A stretch of 64,000 nucleotides of DNA from assembly GCA_002205965.3 (NCBI GenBank), contig NADL03000473.1, forward strand, positions 62,001-126,000. Direction: 5' to 3'. The notes under the pieces are model-generated. The model saw only the letters and a list, made by a program, of their open reading frames with translations, had not been told where the DNA came from and ran no database searches. The DNA is from Kappaphycus alvarezii. Taxonomy: Eukaryota > Rhodophyta > Florideophyceae > Gigartinales > Solieriaceae. Positions 1 to 11,670 of this stretch are shown one piece after another. A program made the translations under genes and the position numbers. Within the stretch, counting starts at the first letter, position 1. Every line of letters begins with the position of its first letter.

Positions 1-1968
1 GGGTTGGGACGGCCAGAAAAGGCGTGTTTTGGCTGGGCTTGGAAAGAAGCCCTGGTCCGGTCCTTTGGAGCACAGTATCTCAACTGCCCTGTCTATCTCA
101 GTGTGGGTGCCCATTAGAGTGCATTCGTCGGCGTACCAGCGATGGAGGCTTAGCTGCGTGGTCTCTGCTATTGCTTTCGCCAAGGGGTGCACTACCAGGG
201 AAAACATAAGCATGCTAGTTGGGTCTCCTTGTTGCATTCCGGCGTGGCTGGGGATGTCCCGTGCAGACGCCGCCGGCAGGATCAGCGACGGCGTTTGACG
301 GGCGTAGACCATGTTCAAGAACCGACAGAGCGAGGGTACCTTGGAGGGCAGCAGCTCGATCATCTGTTGCCTCGAGAATCGGTTGAATGCGTTGTGCCCA
401 TTGACCGAGAGGAGCATGTAGGCGGCGTCCTCTCCTCGTCTACGGACTTGCCTCCGAGCATCGTGAACAATGGAGTCAAGGGTAGAGGGGATACCATTGG
501 CGAGTTGCAGCGGGGCGAGATAGTTTCGGGTGTCGCCCAGTGCTTGGGGCAAGAGAACTTTCGTCGCCAGGCGCCGTAACGCCGTCCCAATTGCGATAGG
601 GCAGATCTTATCTGGACGTGATTGGATCGGGAGAAGCATCGCAGAGGAGATGAGCCGGATTGTGGCGTCAGGGAGGTCCCCATTAGCTAGTCGCGGCACA
701 ACGTAAGTGAGCACGGAGATTCCCGTGAGCCCTGCATCTGGCGTCACCATGGTGTTCGCCAGGAGGTGTAGAAGCCGAGGGTACATGCGATCAGGCCCCG
801 GGGCGGAGTTCTGATTCAGCCGGCGGACAGCGCGAAGGACTGCAGCCTCAGTAATGTCATTCGGGAGTGGAAGGTCTGTCGCGTTGGGTGGTGGGACCGG
901 TGACGATGGGGATGGGTGCAGCGCACGCAAGCGTTCCTGAACTGTTGGGTCCCGAACATCTGCGATGTGAGACTAGTGCAACGTTCTCATTGAGCGTCCA
1001 TATTGTGCATCTTGGGCCAGACGTGCTGCTCGACGAAATTTTTGGTCCCGCCGAGGGTCACAGGGGGAAAGCGGTGAAGGACAGACCATTCTTCTAGGGT
1101 CCGATGAGCTTGAATTGCTTCTGTCCAGAGTTTGCCCCACTCGCCAGTGGTTGCTCGGCGAATGCGTTCACGAAGACCGTGGCTTTGGGCGGACTGAGAA
1201 CGCTACCCAGGTTCCCCCGTAGTGAGCGTCGCAGAGCTGTGGTGGGAAGCAGGTGGATGCGAAGAAACGCAGAATGAACAGCATCAGCATTCCGTCCGTG
1301 GAAGGCCACCCGGAAGAGCCGAATGATCAAGACAGCGAGGCTATGCGTACAGTTGGCCGGGATGCCGTCGAAGATGTCGGACGGGCGGAGCGGGCTGTGC
1401 AGTGCATTGTGGACCGACGGAAGGGGCAGGGGCGGCAAGGGATGGTGTTCTCCGGACTCCATGATGACAGCGGTCACGAAGAGTGGCCCGAAGCGGGGTC
1501 CGAAGCGGAGACCCTGGATTCAACGGCGTCATCGACCTGCATTTCTGCTTGACGGGACGGGGCGGACGAGTCTCCAGTAGGAGTGTCGACGGGGTGAGTC
1601 GGGGGCTTGGGCGGATTGTCCGACGGGGTGCCCTGAGCTGCTGCGTAGGGAGGTGGACACCACGAGGGCGGCAGAGGGGCGGGTAGACACCACGGGGGTG
1701 TCCGCACAATCCGCGACGGCGGCAATGGCCTCAGCAACGGCAGTCGCAGGCTGCGGCGCTTAGAGATGCGTTTGGCGGGGTGGCGGCGGCGGGCGGCGGG
1801 TGCGGCGGGGGTTGCCGCAGTGATGGCCGAGAGGAGGACGAGAGACGCGGTGGCATCCGGGGAACTTTCTTGGGAGGATTTTTTGTCACTACGACGGGCG
1901 CGAGGGCGGGGCGGAGCGGGCAGAGGCGTGAGAGAGGGCTTCAGTGGGGTATTATAAACGGGGGCCAA
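1..1968 (-). mobile_element. Decayed non-LTR retrotransposon (LINE), reverse transcriptase body
   Basis: Reverse transcriptase of a non-LTR element, running off the window start. A basic, Pro/Arg-rich leader lies at about 1968-1480. RT landmarks follow in order: SAPGPDRMYPRLLHLLA (about 800), RPDKICPIAIGTALRRL (about 590), LAPLQLANGIPS (about 500), a motif A region SVNGHNAFN (382-406), GMQQGDPTSMLMFSL (around 225), WYADECTLMG (around 130) and SPAKTRLFWPS (near 10). This is the family whose C-terminus carries a PD-(D/E)XK-like domain, and pieces of such C-termini lie elsewhere in the window. Related copies normally have an Asp in motif A (VDGxNAFN) and YADD/YLDD; here they read N and YADE. The open frame also changes near 1095 and around 960-1020. 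The copy is therefore dead. Family recognition is from memory of protein motifs. Confidence 0.82.
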
Positions 1969-2754
1969 GGAGGGGGTTTAGTGGGAGCGGCGGGGCGGCT
2001 GTTATCGGGCCGGCAGGGGCAGCTGTTGGGCCAGGTGTGGTGGGGCGAGATGTGGGCATCCCTCGCCCACACCAATTGGTCCACGTGTGCAGCTTCGGTG
2101 ATTTTTCGTAGCCTGCAACATGCAGATGTTTGCCTCCCCCTCCAAAGCTAGTCAATTTTAGTGCCCCTGCAAGTCGCACTTCCCTAGTCTATCGATAAAG
2201 CACGAAAACTTATCTTCTGGGATATCACGCCGAGACGAAACGATCTCGTTTGGAGGTGGAGGTAGAGCAGCGTGGCAGAGGTGTGGGAAGAGGGCGATCC
2301 GGATGAGGAATCTCTCGCGAACGCTAGCAAGGCTCCGATGAGGGGTGGATAGACAGCGCGATTGAGAATTTCCGTACCTCTGGAGGAGATGGAGGTGATG
2401 AGGGTGATGCGTGCCCAAAGGAATCGTTAGAAAGGAAACAAGACCCGAAAACCTCGACCCCGCTTCGCGGATTCTCGCTTTTCTATGCGAGAATAACGCT
2501 TCAGCGTGGAGTAAATATCAGCAGGAACTAAATTTTTTTACTTGTCTCTTCACGTCCAGTGCCACTCGTCCTGTTGGCATTTAACACCGCTGGTGCGCTC
2601 TCTGCGTGTTCTCGAGGAGTCATCGACGACGACGCTGAACGGATCTTTCGTTCCTTACTCCGTCGTCAAAACTCGACTATCGCAACGGATTGGTTTTGCG
2701 ATCTGGTTCAGTGTGGCCGCTGGCCTTATACGTAGCCCGCGTCTTGGCTTGCAT

Positions 2755-2851
2755 AGAGTACTGTACAGCACAGTACAGTACAGTACAGCACAGTACAGTA
2801 CAGCACAGTATACAGTACAGTACAGTGCTGCAATACAGTATGTACAGTAGA
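2755..2851. repeat. CAGTA/CAGCA simple repeat
   Basis: A run of about 95 bases made almost only of TACAG/CAGTA and CAGCA pentamers, ending around CAATACAGTATGTACAGTA. Any ORF across it is repeat translation (Tyr-Cys-Thr-Val runs) and not a gene. Its reverse-complement counterpart lies about 160 bp downstream. Confidence 0.9.
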
Positions 2852-3004
2852 ATACTGGCATGGACAGTCCTATATATGTCCTCAACTGGCACTGTACTTG
2901 ATTCACGTGCTGTCTTCGTGCTTTTGAACAAAGGGTGCATGCTTTGATGACATGATCGAAGCCTTTGGTGGATGCTGCGGTGACATACTGTACTAGAATC
3001 CTTC

Positions 3005-3055
3005 ATGTACGTAAAGTACGTACTGTACAGTACTGTACTGTACAGTACTGTATGT
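3005..3055. repeat. Palindromic GTACTGTACAGTAC repeat
   Basis: About 50 bases of overlapping GTAC, TACTG and CAGTA units containing perfect palindromes such as GTACTGTACAGTAC. It is the inverted counterpart of the CAGTA run at 2755-2851, so the two could pair around a loop of about 150 bp. Confidence 0.8.
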
Positions 3056-3130
3056 CCACCCCTACTACTGTAAAATAAAAGATTCTCAGCGTCAAATATG
3101 TCAGAATTCATTTCTTCATTTTTTACATCT

Positions 3131-3300
3131 TCATTCCTCTTCAATTTGACGTGGAATTGCTGTGGGCACGGGGACGAGTCTGCCTCGAGAGGAAGTAGCT
3201 ATGAAAGATTGGTACTTTCTGTGCTTCGCTGCTCGGGCTGCGTTAGGGGAGGTCAAGGGGTTGAACGTGTTGACTCTCCTGTCGATGGCGCGAGAGGATT
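3131..3300 (-). mobile_element. LINE C-terminal domain fragment
   Basis: Translation on the minus strand gives TFNPLTSPNAARAAKHRKY, then QSFIA and RLVPVP. The same block occurs at 39643-39860 (minus) and 55560-55700 (plus), so it is a repeated coding module. I place it at the C-terminus of the LINE family at 1-1968, because that family is known to end in a domain with K-x-x-K-Y and a T-x-G-x-W-H-P motif. It stops soon after RLVPVP and abuts the APE-type LINE at about 3300. Confidence 0.65.
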
Positions 3301-5045
3301 GACAAACGTGATGTCGAAGAAGTGAGTCCCCCCGCGGCTTCCCATCGCCCATTGCTCGAATATCCGGTCTCGTGCGGTGGAGGCCCTCTCGCGGCTGCTT
3401 CCGTGGCTGTGAGAGCGTGGAGGGGGCCTATTCTCCTTTGAAGCCAAATTGCATTGGGTGGAGGTCTGTGAGGTCGGCTAGGAAAGAGGCGAGACCTTCG
3501 ATGGCTTTCCGGCAGTGCGATAAGAGGTAAAGTGGGCGGTAATTCGCTGGTTGTTGGTCCCCGCGTTTGTGGACCGGGATCAGGGTGCCTGTGGGCCAGT
3601 TCTGGGGGTAGTGGAGTGTTCGGCCTATTGTCGTCCACCATGTGTACAGCAGAGTGGCGAAGAGAACGGGCTCTGTCTTCATCATCTCAATGTGTATCCC
3701 ATCATTGCCTACTGCTTTACCCCGTGGCGCGGTGCAAATGTAGTTGAGGATATGTTGGTCAAGCGCCGGTGGGGGAGTGAAGCTCTGTATTTGTATCGGG
3801 GGTTGTTCCTGATAATGGGCGGTGCCCATATAGGTAGTGAAGTCACGTGGGGAGAGCTGGCGTCCGTTGCGTTGCTGGTCCGCTTTCCTCCTGGCGGTCT
3901 GCCGTCGATCAGTTGCTACTGCCCTTGTAAATTGTTCGTTGGGGAGGTCTGTGAGGCGGTGCAGGGTTCGCTTTTGGAACCATCGTTTGTCTCTTCGGAG
4001 TTTTTGTCGGAAGATGGCCTGGAGTCTTTTGAACTCGAGGTAACCCGCATATATTCCAGTACGTTTTGCTTTCTTATATGCCTTGTTGCGTTTGGTTGCT
4101 ACCGCATCCAATGAGTGGGACCAGAACGGTTTGAATCGGCGCGGTCGGCGGTTTGCGATCTCTTGCCATGGTTCAGTGATGGCTCGTGTGACACGATCGT
4201 ACATGGCTGGGGCGGTTATCGCAGTGCAGTTGGAGAGCGCGTCTGTAAGTGGTGGCAGGGAGCGTTTGTAGGTTTCCGCTGCTTCCTGCTGGATCGTAGG
4301 GGTGGTGAGCATTGATTCCGTTATCCTCCTGGGGGTCGTCTTAGTATTGGTCAGGAAGGTGCGGCTGGACGTCGCTATTACAGGTTGGTGATCTGAGCAG
4401 CTGGTCCAGCTGTCTGTGTGGGTGGCGCAGTGTAGGTGGTCAAAGGAAACGAAGATATCTGGGTTGCTTGAGCCTATTGCCCCTCGTGGGTGGAATGAGG
4501 GTTGGGTAGACGCGAATATCTTGAATCGTGTGTCCTGGACTGCTCTCACAAGTGAGCGTCCCCTTGGGTTGGCTATTGTGTCCCAGAGGGGAGATCGTGC
4601 GTTCAGGTCTCGTGCTAGGATTGCGTGCGGTGGGGAATGGCGGAGGAAGTCGTTGAGTAATGCCCCGAACGATTGTGCTGGGAATTTCGGGCTGACGTAG
4701 GCTCCAGAGACATGGGTGGATGGGTTCAGTTTGAGTGTGAGGATTTGTGGGATTGAATTGGTAGGTGGATGGTAGGTGTTGCAGACATGGTGGGTGATAG
4801 CACGGAGCCCAGGCCTTACTGCGATTGCAACGCCGCCGCGGGGAGGAGCGTTTATGGTGGTGCGGCGTGGGGGGATCTGTGAGACGGTTGCCTGAGGCCA
4901 GACTCGGCACAACAGAGGCGCTGCGTCGGGACGGGTCTCCGTGACGTTTTGGATGTCTAGGTTGGTGGTGGCGAGGAGAGTGTGAATGGATTGTAGGGAG
5001 GTTGCGAGGCCGCAGGCATTCCATTGGGCTACCCTAATTTGTCAT
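3300..5045 (-). mobile_element. APE-type LINE (Jockey/Tad1-like), endonuclease and start of RT
   Basis: One long minus-strand open frame (about 5040-3428). It begins RVAQWNACGL, followed by DIQNVTET with the catalytic Glu of apurinic-type endonucleases. It continues with ARDLNARSPLWDT, a block NPDIFVSFDHLHC, and SDHQP, the catalytic Asp-His near the end of the APE domain. The RT begins with GNDGIHIEMMK, WPTGTLIPVHKRGDQQPANY and LHPMQFGFKGE. This order (APE, linker, RT) is that of Jockey/I/Tad1-type LINEs. The first in-frame ATG is at 4912, but the domain clearly begins upstream, so the 5' end is missing. At about 3430 the frame shifts (LHALTATEAAARG continues in another frame) and similarity ends near 3300, before the catalytic RT motifs. 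It is 5'- and 3'-truncated and inactive. Confidence 0.85.
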
Positions 5046-5163
5046 TTCGGGGGCCAACGAGTCCAGTGGGGGGGCGTCAGGTGGCGCTATGGCGCTGCAT
5101 TCAGAAATTAGGTACTGTAGCCTACTGCACTGAACAGTAAAGTCAGGCATACCTTAGAATCGT

Positions 5164-5437
5164 GGCCAATGGGCGCAGTGTTATTCCAGTTTGGCACCAG
5201 CCCATTGGCCCAAATCGGTAGCCTTACAGCCAACGAGAATAAAGTATAATAAATGGTTTAAGAGCCAATTGCAGCACAGTACACGCGTGCACTTGGTGCG
5301 CATTGGTCGAAAAAAATTAAAATTCGCTAATTTTGAAAATTCAGCAGCCAATGAGAATTAAGCTTTGCTGCTGCAGCTGCTGCTGCCGCTGCTGCCGCTG
5401 ATGATGATGATGATGATGCTGAATTTTTTCATTGGCT
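5164..5437. other. Cluster of CCAAT/ATTGG boxes with inverted repeats
   Basis: A perfect 11-bp inverted repeat, GGCCAATGGGC (5164-5174) and GCCCATTGGCC (5200-5210), is followed by further CCAAT-type boxes (AGCCAAT, GCATTGG, GCCAATGAG, CATTGGCTC). The last two form a second inverted pair around a triplet repeat. No ORF is supported here. It could be a divergent regulatory region or the end of an unrecognised element. Confidence 0.35.
5367..5420. repeat. (CTG)n-(ATG)n triplet microsatellite
   Basis: A run of imperfect GCTGCTGC/CCGCTG triplets passes directly into (ATG)n. It translates as poly-Leu/Met or poly-His/Gln in the various frames, so ORFs across it are artefacts. Confidence 0.9.
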
Positions 5438-5439
5438 CT

Positions 5440-6560
5440 CATTTTGTGGATTTTTTTACAGTTTTTTCGCAGGTCGTACTCAAAAGGGCTCAAAGTTGGC
5501 GGGAGTTGCGGGGCATAATACAGAATGTGCGATTTTGGGTATTTTTTCCTACATTTACTGCACACTGTAACCTACTTAATTTGGCGCGCTACCTGCGATT
5601 TTAACTACTTTTCAACATTTAACCTAATACAGCCCTCCTACTGCCCCTTTTAAAACTAATACCTGAACCAATCATTATTATAAGGAGAATATGTCATTGA
5701 GAATCGGTGGGGACCGCAAGGCGTGCCGATCGCACAAGGTCCGCGCCGTGGGCTAAGCCGTGAGCGCGGAGGCAGCTTAGGAGGGGAGAGGGAGAAGAGG
5801 GTGGAAAAAGGAGTAGAAGTTCATTGAGGGATGTCTAAAGGCAAATTGCCATGAGTTGGAGTTCGCATGCCGAGGTACACATTCGGTGGTGTCGGAATGA
5901 CTCAGTGATGAATCATCCAATTTCTAATACCGAGAACGGGAAAATGAACCTCAATAGGATAGACATATGCGTTTGTTATGTTTGTTTTATTTGACCGTGT
6001 CGAATTGCAAAGAGGCAACAAGCATCCGGTAAGGTAATTCGTTTATTTGTTTTTTATTCTTGTTTCATTTATCCGAACGGTATGTGGTTTGTGGTCTAGC
6101 CCTGTGATGACATCACTGCGTCAGCAGTAATTAGTCCGTGTGGATAGGGTAGAAGCTACTCTTGTGGGGCCTTTACTTTTCTCTAAGTAGTTACCGAGCA
6201 GGATAGTATTTGTTTAAGATCAGAGAGGTCAACTTTTTCCGACTCGGCCACCCCGAAGTGGTAAAACCTACTATTTTGTCCTCAATCGGTGGAGATGAAA
6301 AGGGATGCGGGCGTCCCCGATTCCGTCTACGAGGGAAAACGTGTGATATATGCTTGCAGCATTTCATCGAGGAAGCGCTACATGAACTGAAGTGATCCAA
6401 CTGGCGGTTGTTGAGGCCCTCTTTGGAGAATTTCTAGGAAGGGAGGCGGTAAACTAGCGATGTTATTCACGTGGATGGCTTGTGTAGTCAAAATAGGCAT
6501 CCATTGGGCAGGTTTAGGTAGAGAGTGTGGATAATGATTGGTAAAAATCGCCGAGGCTGA
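5440..6560. other. No gene seen
   Basis: Short unsupported ORFs only. A GC-richer patch at about 5700-5790 has no recognisable coding content. Nothing here can be annotated. Confidence 0.6.
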
Positions 6561-6564
6561 GAAT

Positions 6565-7120
6565 TTCACACATTATTATCCCCGAACGTAGCTATTCAAA
6601 GCGACAAGAGTTCCATTGAAGTACATTTATGGAACACAAACACATGGATACGAACAATGGGTCAAAAGGCGACAAGTGAGTGTAGGAGGAGCAGAGTCTA
6701 CCACCTATGCTCAAGTAGTAACTTAAAAGGAACGTTTCTTACGTCAAAAGTTGACTTTCAACCTCTTAACTATTTGGATCACCACTTGAAGTTGTCTGTC
6801 AACTTGCTTGCCTAGTGAGAGAGGTTTACTCAGCTTATATAGACTTTTCAGATAACCATAAATTCTCAAAATAAATATACATTGTGAAATATATTCAAGA
6901 GAATATAGTGGATGGGGAAGATCAACAGTAGATATTATCAGTATAAATATCTAGATCTACTCCTCACATTCTCCAAAATACCTTTACCTATAATGAAGTC
7001 ACTACAGATTCTGTTAAACAACCCTGGGTGATAAATAGTCTCCTGGAATATGTTGAGGTCCTCCAATCCCTCCTCAAACTTCAAACTCTGCTTCATCCCA
7101 AAAAGAGGAGTCCGAGACTA
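6565..7120 (-). mobile_element. LTR relic, family L
   Basis: Solitary, decayed long terminal repeat in minus orientation. It shares an ordered set of blocks with the complete copies at 35072-36589 and 55844-57309. These are GCGACAAGAGTTCC (around 6602, like GCGACAAAAGTGCTA elsewhere), a hairpin AAAGTTGACTTTCAACC, a second hairpin GAAGTTGTCTGTCAACTT, and the TATA block CAGCTTATATAGACTTTT (6832-6850). No internal coding region adjoins it. It is old and much diverged. Confidence 0.7.
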
Positions 7121-7173
7121 AACTTACACCCGTCAATGAATTTGGACTGCAAAAATGGACAAGAGAAGTAGCT

Positions 7174-7273
7174 CAGAACAATAGCACAGGAAAATAGCAC
7201 AGGACAGTAGAAAGGAACAATAGAACAGAACAAAAGAATAGAACAATAACACAGAACAATAGCACAAAACAAT
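7174..7273. repeat. ACAATAGCAC-type short tandem repeat
   Basis: About 100 bases of imperfect, roughly 10-bp units around ACAATAGCAC/AACAATAGAA. The minus-strand ORFs over it (runs of Cys-Tyr-Ser-Ile-Leu) come from the repeat and are not genes. Confidence 0.75.
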
Positions 7274-7299
7274 AGCCGTCTCCGTCCTTTTCTGTTTAT

Positions 7300-10200
7300 T
7301 TCTCCCGCAAGACGACCTTTGTATCGATTCAAGCACAAAATGCAACTAGAAGTTCCGCATTACAAAACAATATATTTATACATGTAACAGCATAGAGTGA
7401 TCGTAAAATTAAGTGGCAATACAAAATTGCAACGAATGGCCTTTTCGTGTCGCTTTCATATTCATCAAGATTCAGACCCTCACTCCTTCCTCCGTCCTCC
7501 ACAGAAGTTTACCCACAGTTTTACGGTAACTTCTGGCACTGATCCACCTAGTCCTCCCCATTTTCGGATCCACCTATATCCACTTCTGCCTCCTACGCTT
7601 CCTGTGCCTCCTCTAGTTTCTCCACAAATTGACGACGAACTCACTCCCGAACTTGTTTCGGGTCCATCTTCTTGATGCATTCGTTGTAGTAAGTTCGCCC
7701 ATTGACCATCAAAGCCAGTGTGTTGATGCGGCGCGGCGCTCCCTTTGTTTTTGCGCTGGTGAAAGATGGGAGGAGGTGGGTCATTTTGATGGAAAAATAA
7801 GGGATTGTGTCGGAAGAAATGAACTATTTTGAAACCCAGGGTGTTGGTACAGGATATTCTACAGTGGAACACAGACTCTAAGCTTAATGTGGAATTATAA
7901 TTTGCTGGCCAAGATGGTTCCTGGACACTACTTGAAGTATATGAATGGAAATACAGCCACCTTTGTGAAGACATCCCTCCCATGTACTGTTTCCCAGGAA
8001 AGACAACTGGCCGAGAAAGTTTACTTGGAGGTGATCCATCTCTAATGCAGATTACAGCAAGTCTCATTCGACACTCAGACTATCACACAACGTATAGGAA
8101 GGGCCAATCTCTCGTGGAAGTTTTGAAACGATATGCCTGGGCAAACACCATTCCGGCTTAGCGCGCGGAGACCATTGCTTTTGTGTTAGTGGGCGATTGT
8201 ATCTCGATAATCTGCCAAAGAGAGACGCTTCTCTCGGGTGGAAGGCCAAATTTGATTTTCAAAATCATTAGAAGTCTCGAGGGTATGCTTGGCATCGCGA
8301 GGTGTCAGAAATCTCACTTCTACACAAATTTCAATGGAGGAGTTAAGAAATAGAACTTAACCCTCAACCAGGTCCTATAATACTTGATGTCAACGTGATA
8401 GAGCTACTCTGATGAGAAAATTGCTCTCCCTTGCTTGCGTTCTAATATTAGATACTTGTTAGCTACAAGATTGACGCGTTTCAAGGCAATTTTCGGCAAA
8501 GAGGACTTCCAATCGTAGGATAAAGTGGATGCCACATGGTTTAAAGAAAATTTAGAAGATTTTTGACTCTTTCGGAGTCCTTGATCGTCAGCTATATGAC
8601 AGATGAAGCCATTTAAAGCTCAGACATACAAGGACTCCGATACGGAACTCAATCCAATCGAGCTCGAGGAAGGAAGCTGCTTACTTCTGTGGTATATGGA
8701 GCTGAGTAAAGACGAGGGTCGTTGCGCCTCTTATTGACCCTTAAAAGATCACTAACAAGCTCTGTAGATTTTGTTACCTCTTTGACTCTGAAGTAAGTAG
8801 AAAGGTAGCCCGATCACATAATAATAGGCTTCGTTAATTGGTGATACCATCGTTTGGACTGGGTATCATTCAAAAGGCGTGTTCTCAAATTACTTGCGAA
8901 TTTTTAGGAAGATATCCAACGTTGAGATGGGAAAAATCTAGTAAAAAGGGCCCTTTAATCGTATTAGGCATTTTGTGGCGCATATTTGAGGCAATAAGTC
9001 ACCCGTGTAGACCCCATATAGTGAGTTACACGAAACAGAGGTACGCCTAAATGATATAAATAAAGAACAGAAGCTAAAACAGGAGGATAATCAGCAATGA
9101 AAAGGAGCTTCATGCTCGGAAGGAAACGAAATTTGCCAGTCTTGGTCAACAAAAGGCTAGAGTTGGACTCCAGACCCCCGCAGAAAGTGTAGAGGGGACC
9201 TGATTTCATCAATAGTCGCATCCTACGCGTATCATGACTGGAAAGATATCCTCACATATTTGCGATCGGAGGAAGTACGATGCGGCCCTCGAGTCCATGA
9301 AAGTACAGTATTAGGTAAAAGAAAAGGTAGGAGAAATTGCTACACGACAAGAGGGAGGCAGGACTCAGTTCTATGCAAGGAAAAATTACCCCACGAAATA
9401 TGTTCTTGCGGAGATTATTGATGCCTGTAGTATATTGTCAGCGGTAAGGAGACAACTAATTTCACTAGTAAATTGGGGTAAATTCAGCATTTTGTCCTCC
9501 TAATTTTCATCCGACGGGATGTTGGGCCCATTGCGAAAGAATCTCGGCGAGTACATAACATCCTCCGGCAATATAGGCAGGGAGAATGGGAGCGATAATA
9601 CAGAAGATACAAGGATCAGTCGGAAAGAGGAGAGCTCTCCTTGCCTTGTCAATACCCCTACCAAATGTCCACTTATACTGTGTTCCCGGAGAGGGGTGTC
9701 TAAATGTCGAAATTTGCATCAATTTCCTTACTGATTCGATAAAAATGTCACACTTCCGAAGGTGTTCCGTCTCATAAGTCTTTCGGAAAGTTTACAACAA
9801 AATGAATAAAGAATACAACTCCTGGTATCCAGGACCCATAAGTTGACTACATCCTCATCGGAATTTGTATTTAAAGCAATGTTGTTGTTTTCCTCACACT
9901 GACCCCTCCGGGAATCTTCAAAAAAAATTTGTGAAATGTCGCGCTACAGGCCTGTTCACTACTTGCTAGAGAAGTTGTGCTGAGGGCCGAGCTTGAGGGT
10001 AACGATTTGGAACCAGAAATCGGGGAAAGAAGAGAGATGATATAACTGTAGGGCTATATTAAAGATTGAGGAGAAAAATGTCGAAAGCATATTATCAAGT
10101 GATAGTGGTGATAGTATTTCTCAAAAGAAGCAAATTGAAATGGTGGTGACAGACATGGGCACAGAACACGGCCAGGACAGGAGAAATGAGGTGAAATGTT

Positions 10201-11139
10201 GAGAGCCGCCTGGAAGGAGAAGCAGCCTCCCTGAAGGAGTTTGGTCCCCTTGAACGAAGAGATATTGGTGATTTTGTTGAAACGGCGAGCGGTTTTAGAA
10301 ATTTGTACGACGAGTTTGCTAACGGTTCAGTTCAGGAAGAAGTCCTTGCCATGTTTAAAGCAAAAGGGCAAAGGAAGAGTCATTCTTGGAAAATTTGTTT
10401 AAGCAGCATACATTTGTGACCTCTTCAGGCCCATTCATGACTACGCAAAGGAAAATTCCGAGGATTCTACAGATATAGCAGCAAGAGAAACGTGAAATTG
10501 TTCAGGTAGCTGTTTTGAATTAATAAAGGGTTGAAAAGGACGAAAAGGGGTAGGCAGGTATGTGCTACTTTTGGGAATTAATTCGGAAGAATTGGGTCTA
10601 GTTTTACATCTCAAGTTTTATAATGAGCCGAAAAGGTCGCCGGGGGTATTTGGTATCTAGAAGGGCGGCTCCAGTGCAATTGCGTGTGGATTAAAAGCAA
10701 CTAGTGATGTGGACTAGGATAGTGTTGGAAAGGGTGCTTAAATATGTCATTGGAGGAATCACATGAAAAACAAACGACTTAGAGAGAGTAGAGATCGCTG
10801 CCCGGGACGCTATGGCAGCAGCGGAAAGGGCTGCTTAGGAGACTCTGAGATTGGAAAGGGTTCTGATGGAGCGTTGGCAACGCTAATGAAAAGTAATAGG
10901 GTGGTGGAGGACAAGAAAGCGATAATGTTTATTATGGAAGTAAGGTGGAGACAATGGGGTTGGTTTGGAAGCTAGGTCGGAGTGGTTTAGCTACCGTCCT
11001 AAAATTTGGCCGTGAAAATCAGTGAAAGCAACAAGGCTGGCGAGGAGACGGGGAGTGACATCGATGAAGTTTGAAATATAAAGGAATTTTTCAAGATTTT
11101 AATTTTCTGTGTTTCATTTAAGGTCGATTTTTGTTTTGT
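7300..11139. other. No recognisable gene
   Basis: Several medium ORFs exist, the longest 195 codons on the minus strand at 7480-8067, but none shows a motif, family resemblance or repeat that supports coding. Around 10790-10880 one frame would give a helical Ala/Glu/Arg-rich stretch that soon meets stops, and 10265-10370 has a short open patch. Both could be remnants of old element coding sequence, but I cannot identify them. Confidence 0.5.
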
Positions 11140-11144
11140 ATTTA

Positions 11145-11670
11145 TGTGGAATTTTGGGCGCACAAGAGGTAATCGATCGCTGAACTGGCGCTTCAAGCTC
11201 CTTGTGATCAGAATAGTGCTTCTGACCATGGTTTATATAGAGAAGCATTCAACGAGAGTGACAACGAATGGTAAGCAAACAATACTAATTTCAAAGGTAT
11301 TCTAGAAGAACTGCCCTAGGGGCGTAATACTACAAGGTTCTTAGAGTTCATCTAGCATATTACGGTGAGATTGACGTTAATGCCCATCATGGCAGAGTTC
11401 CAATGATCCACTTGGCGAGATAGCAGAAGGCATTTGCTGATTGGTCTTGCCTGGAAAGTATCTAGGAGTTTGCCAGGTATCCATAATGGGTTCATCTGAT
11501 TTTCTCTGTGCTCTTTTGTTGCGTTGGTGCCAGATTACAGTACAATAGTTGCGCTGATTTCTCTTTACAGTACTTATGTTGCACAAATGCCTCTCTACAG
11601 TGCTCATGCCGTTTGAGGGCCACTGGCGGGATATTGTACAAAAAGAATACTGCTGGACATATTAGTCACA
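11145..11670 (-). repeat. Gypsy element LTR (downstream copy)
   Basis: A 526-bp direct repeat of 17474-17998, with TG...CA-type ends (TGTGGA...GTCACA in plus-strand reading). The outer flank is ATTTA. A TATA-like block GGTTTATATAGAG lies at about 11230. Confidence 0.95.

Noticed and set aside
1253-2151. Plus-strand Gly/Arg-rich ORFs
   Set aside because: They are antisense shadows of the Pro/Arg-rich minus-strand LINE leader in GC-rich DNA.
2655-3144. Tyr/Cys-rich ORFs
   Set aside because: They translate the CAGTA simple repeat.
7480-8067. 195-codon minus-strand ORF
   Set aside because: No motif, and low-complexity Ser/Gly/His content. The opposite strand is equally open in places, so coding is not supported.
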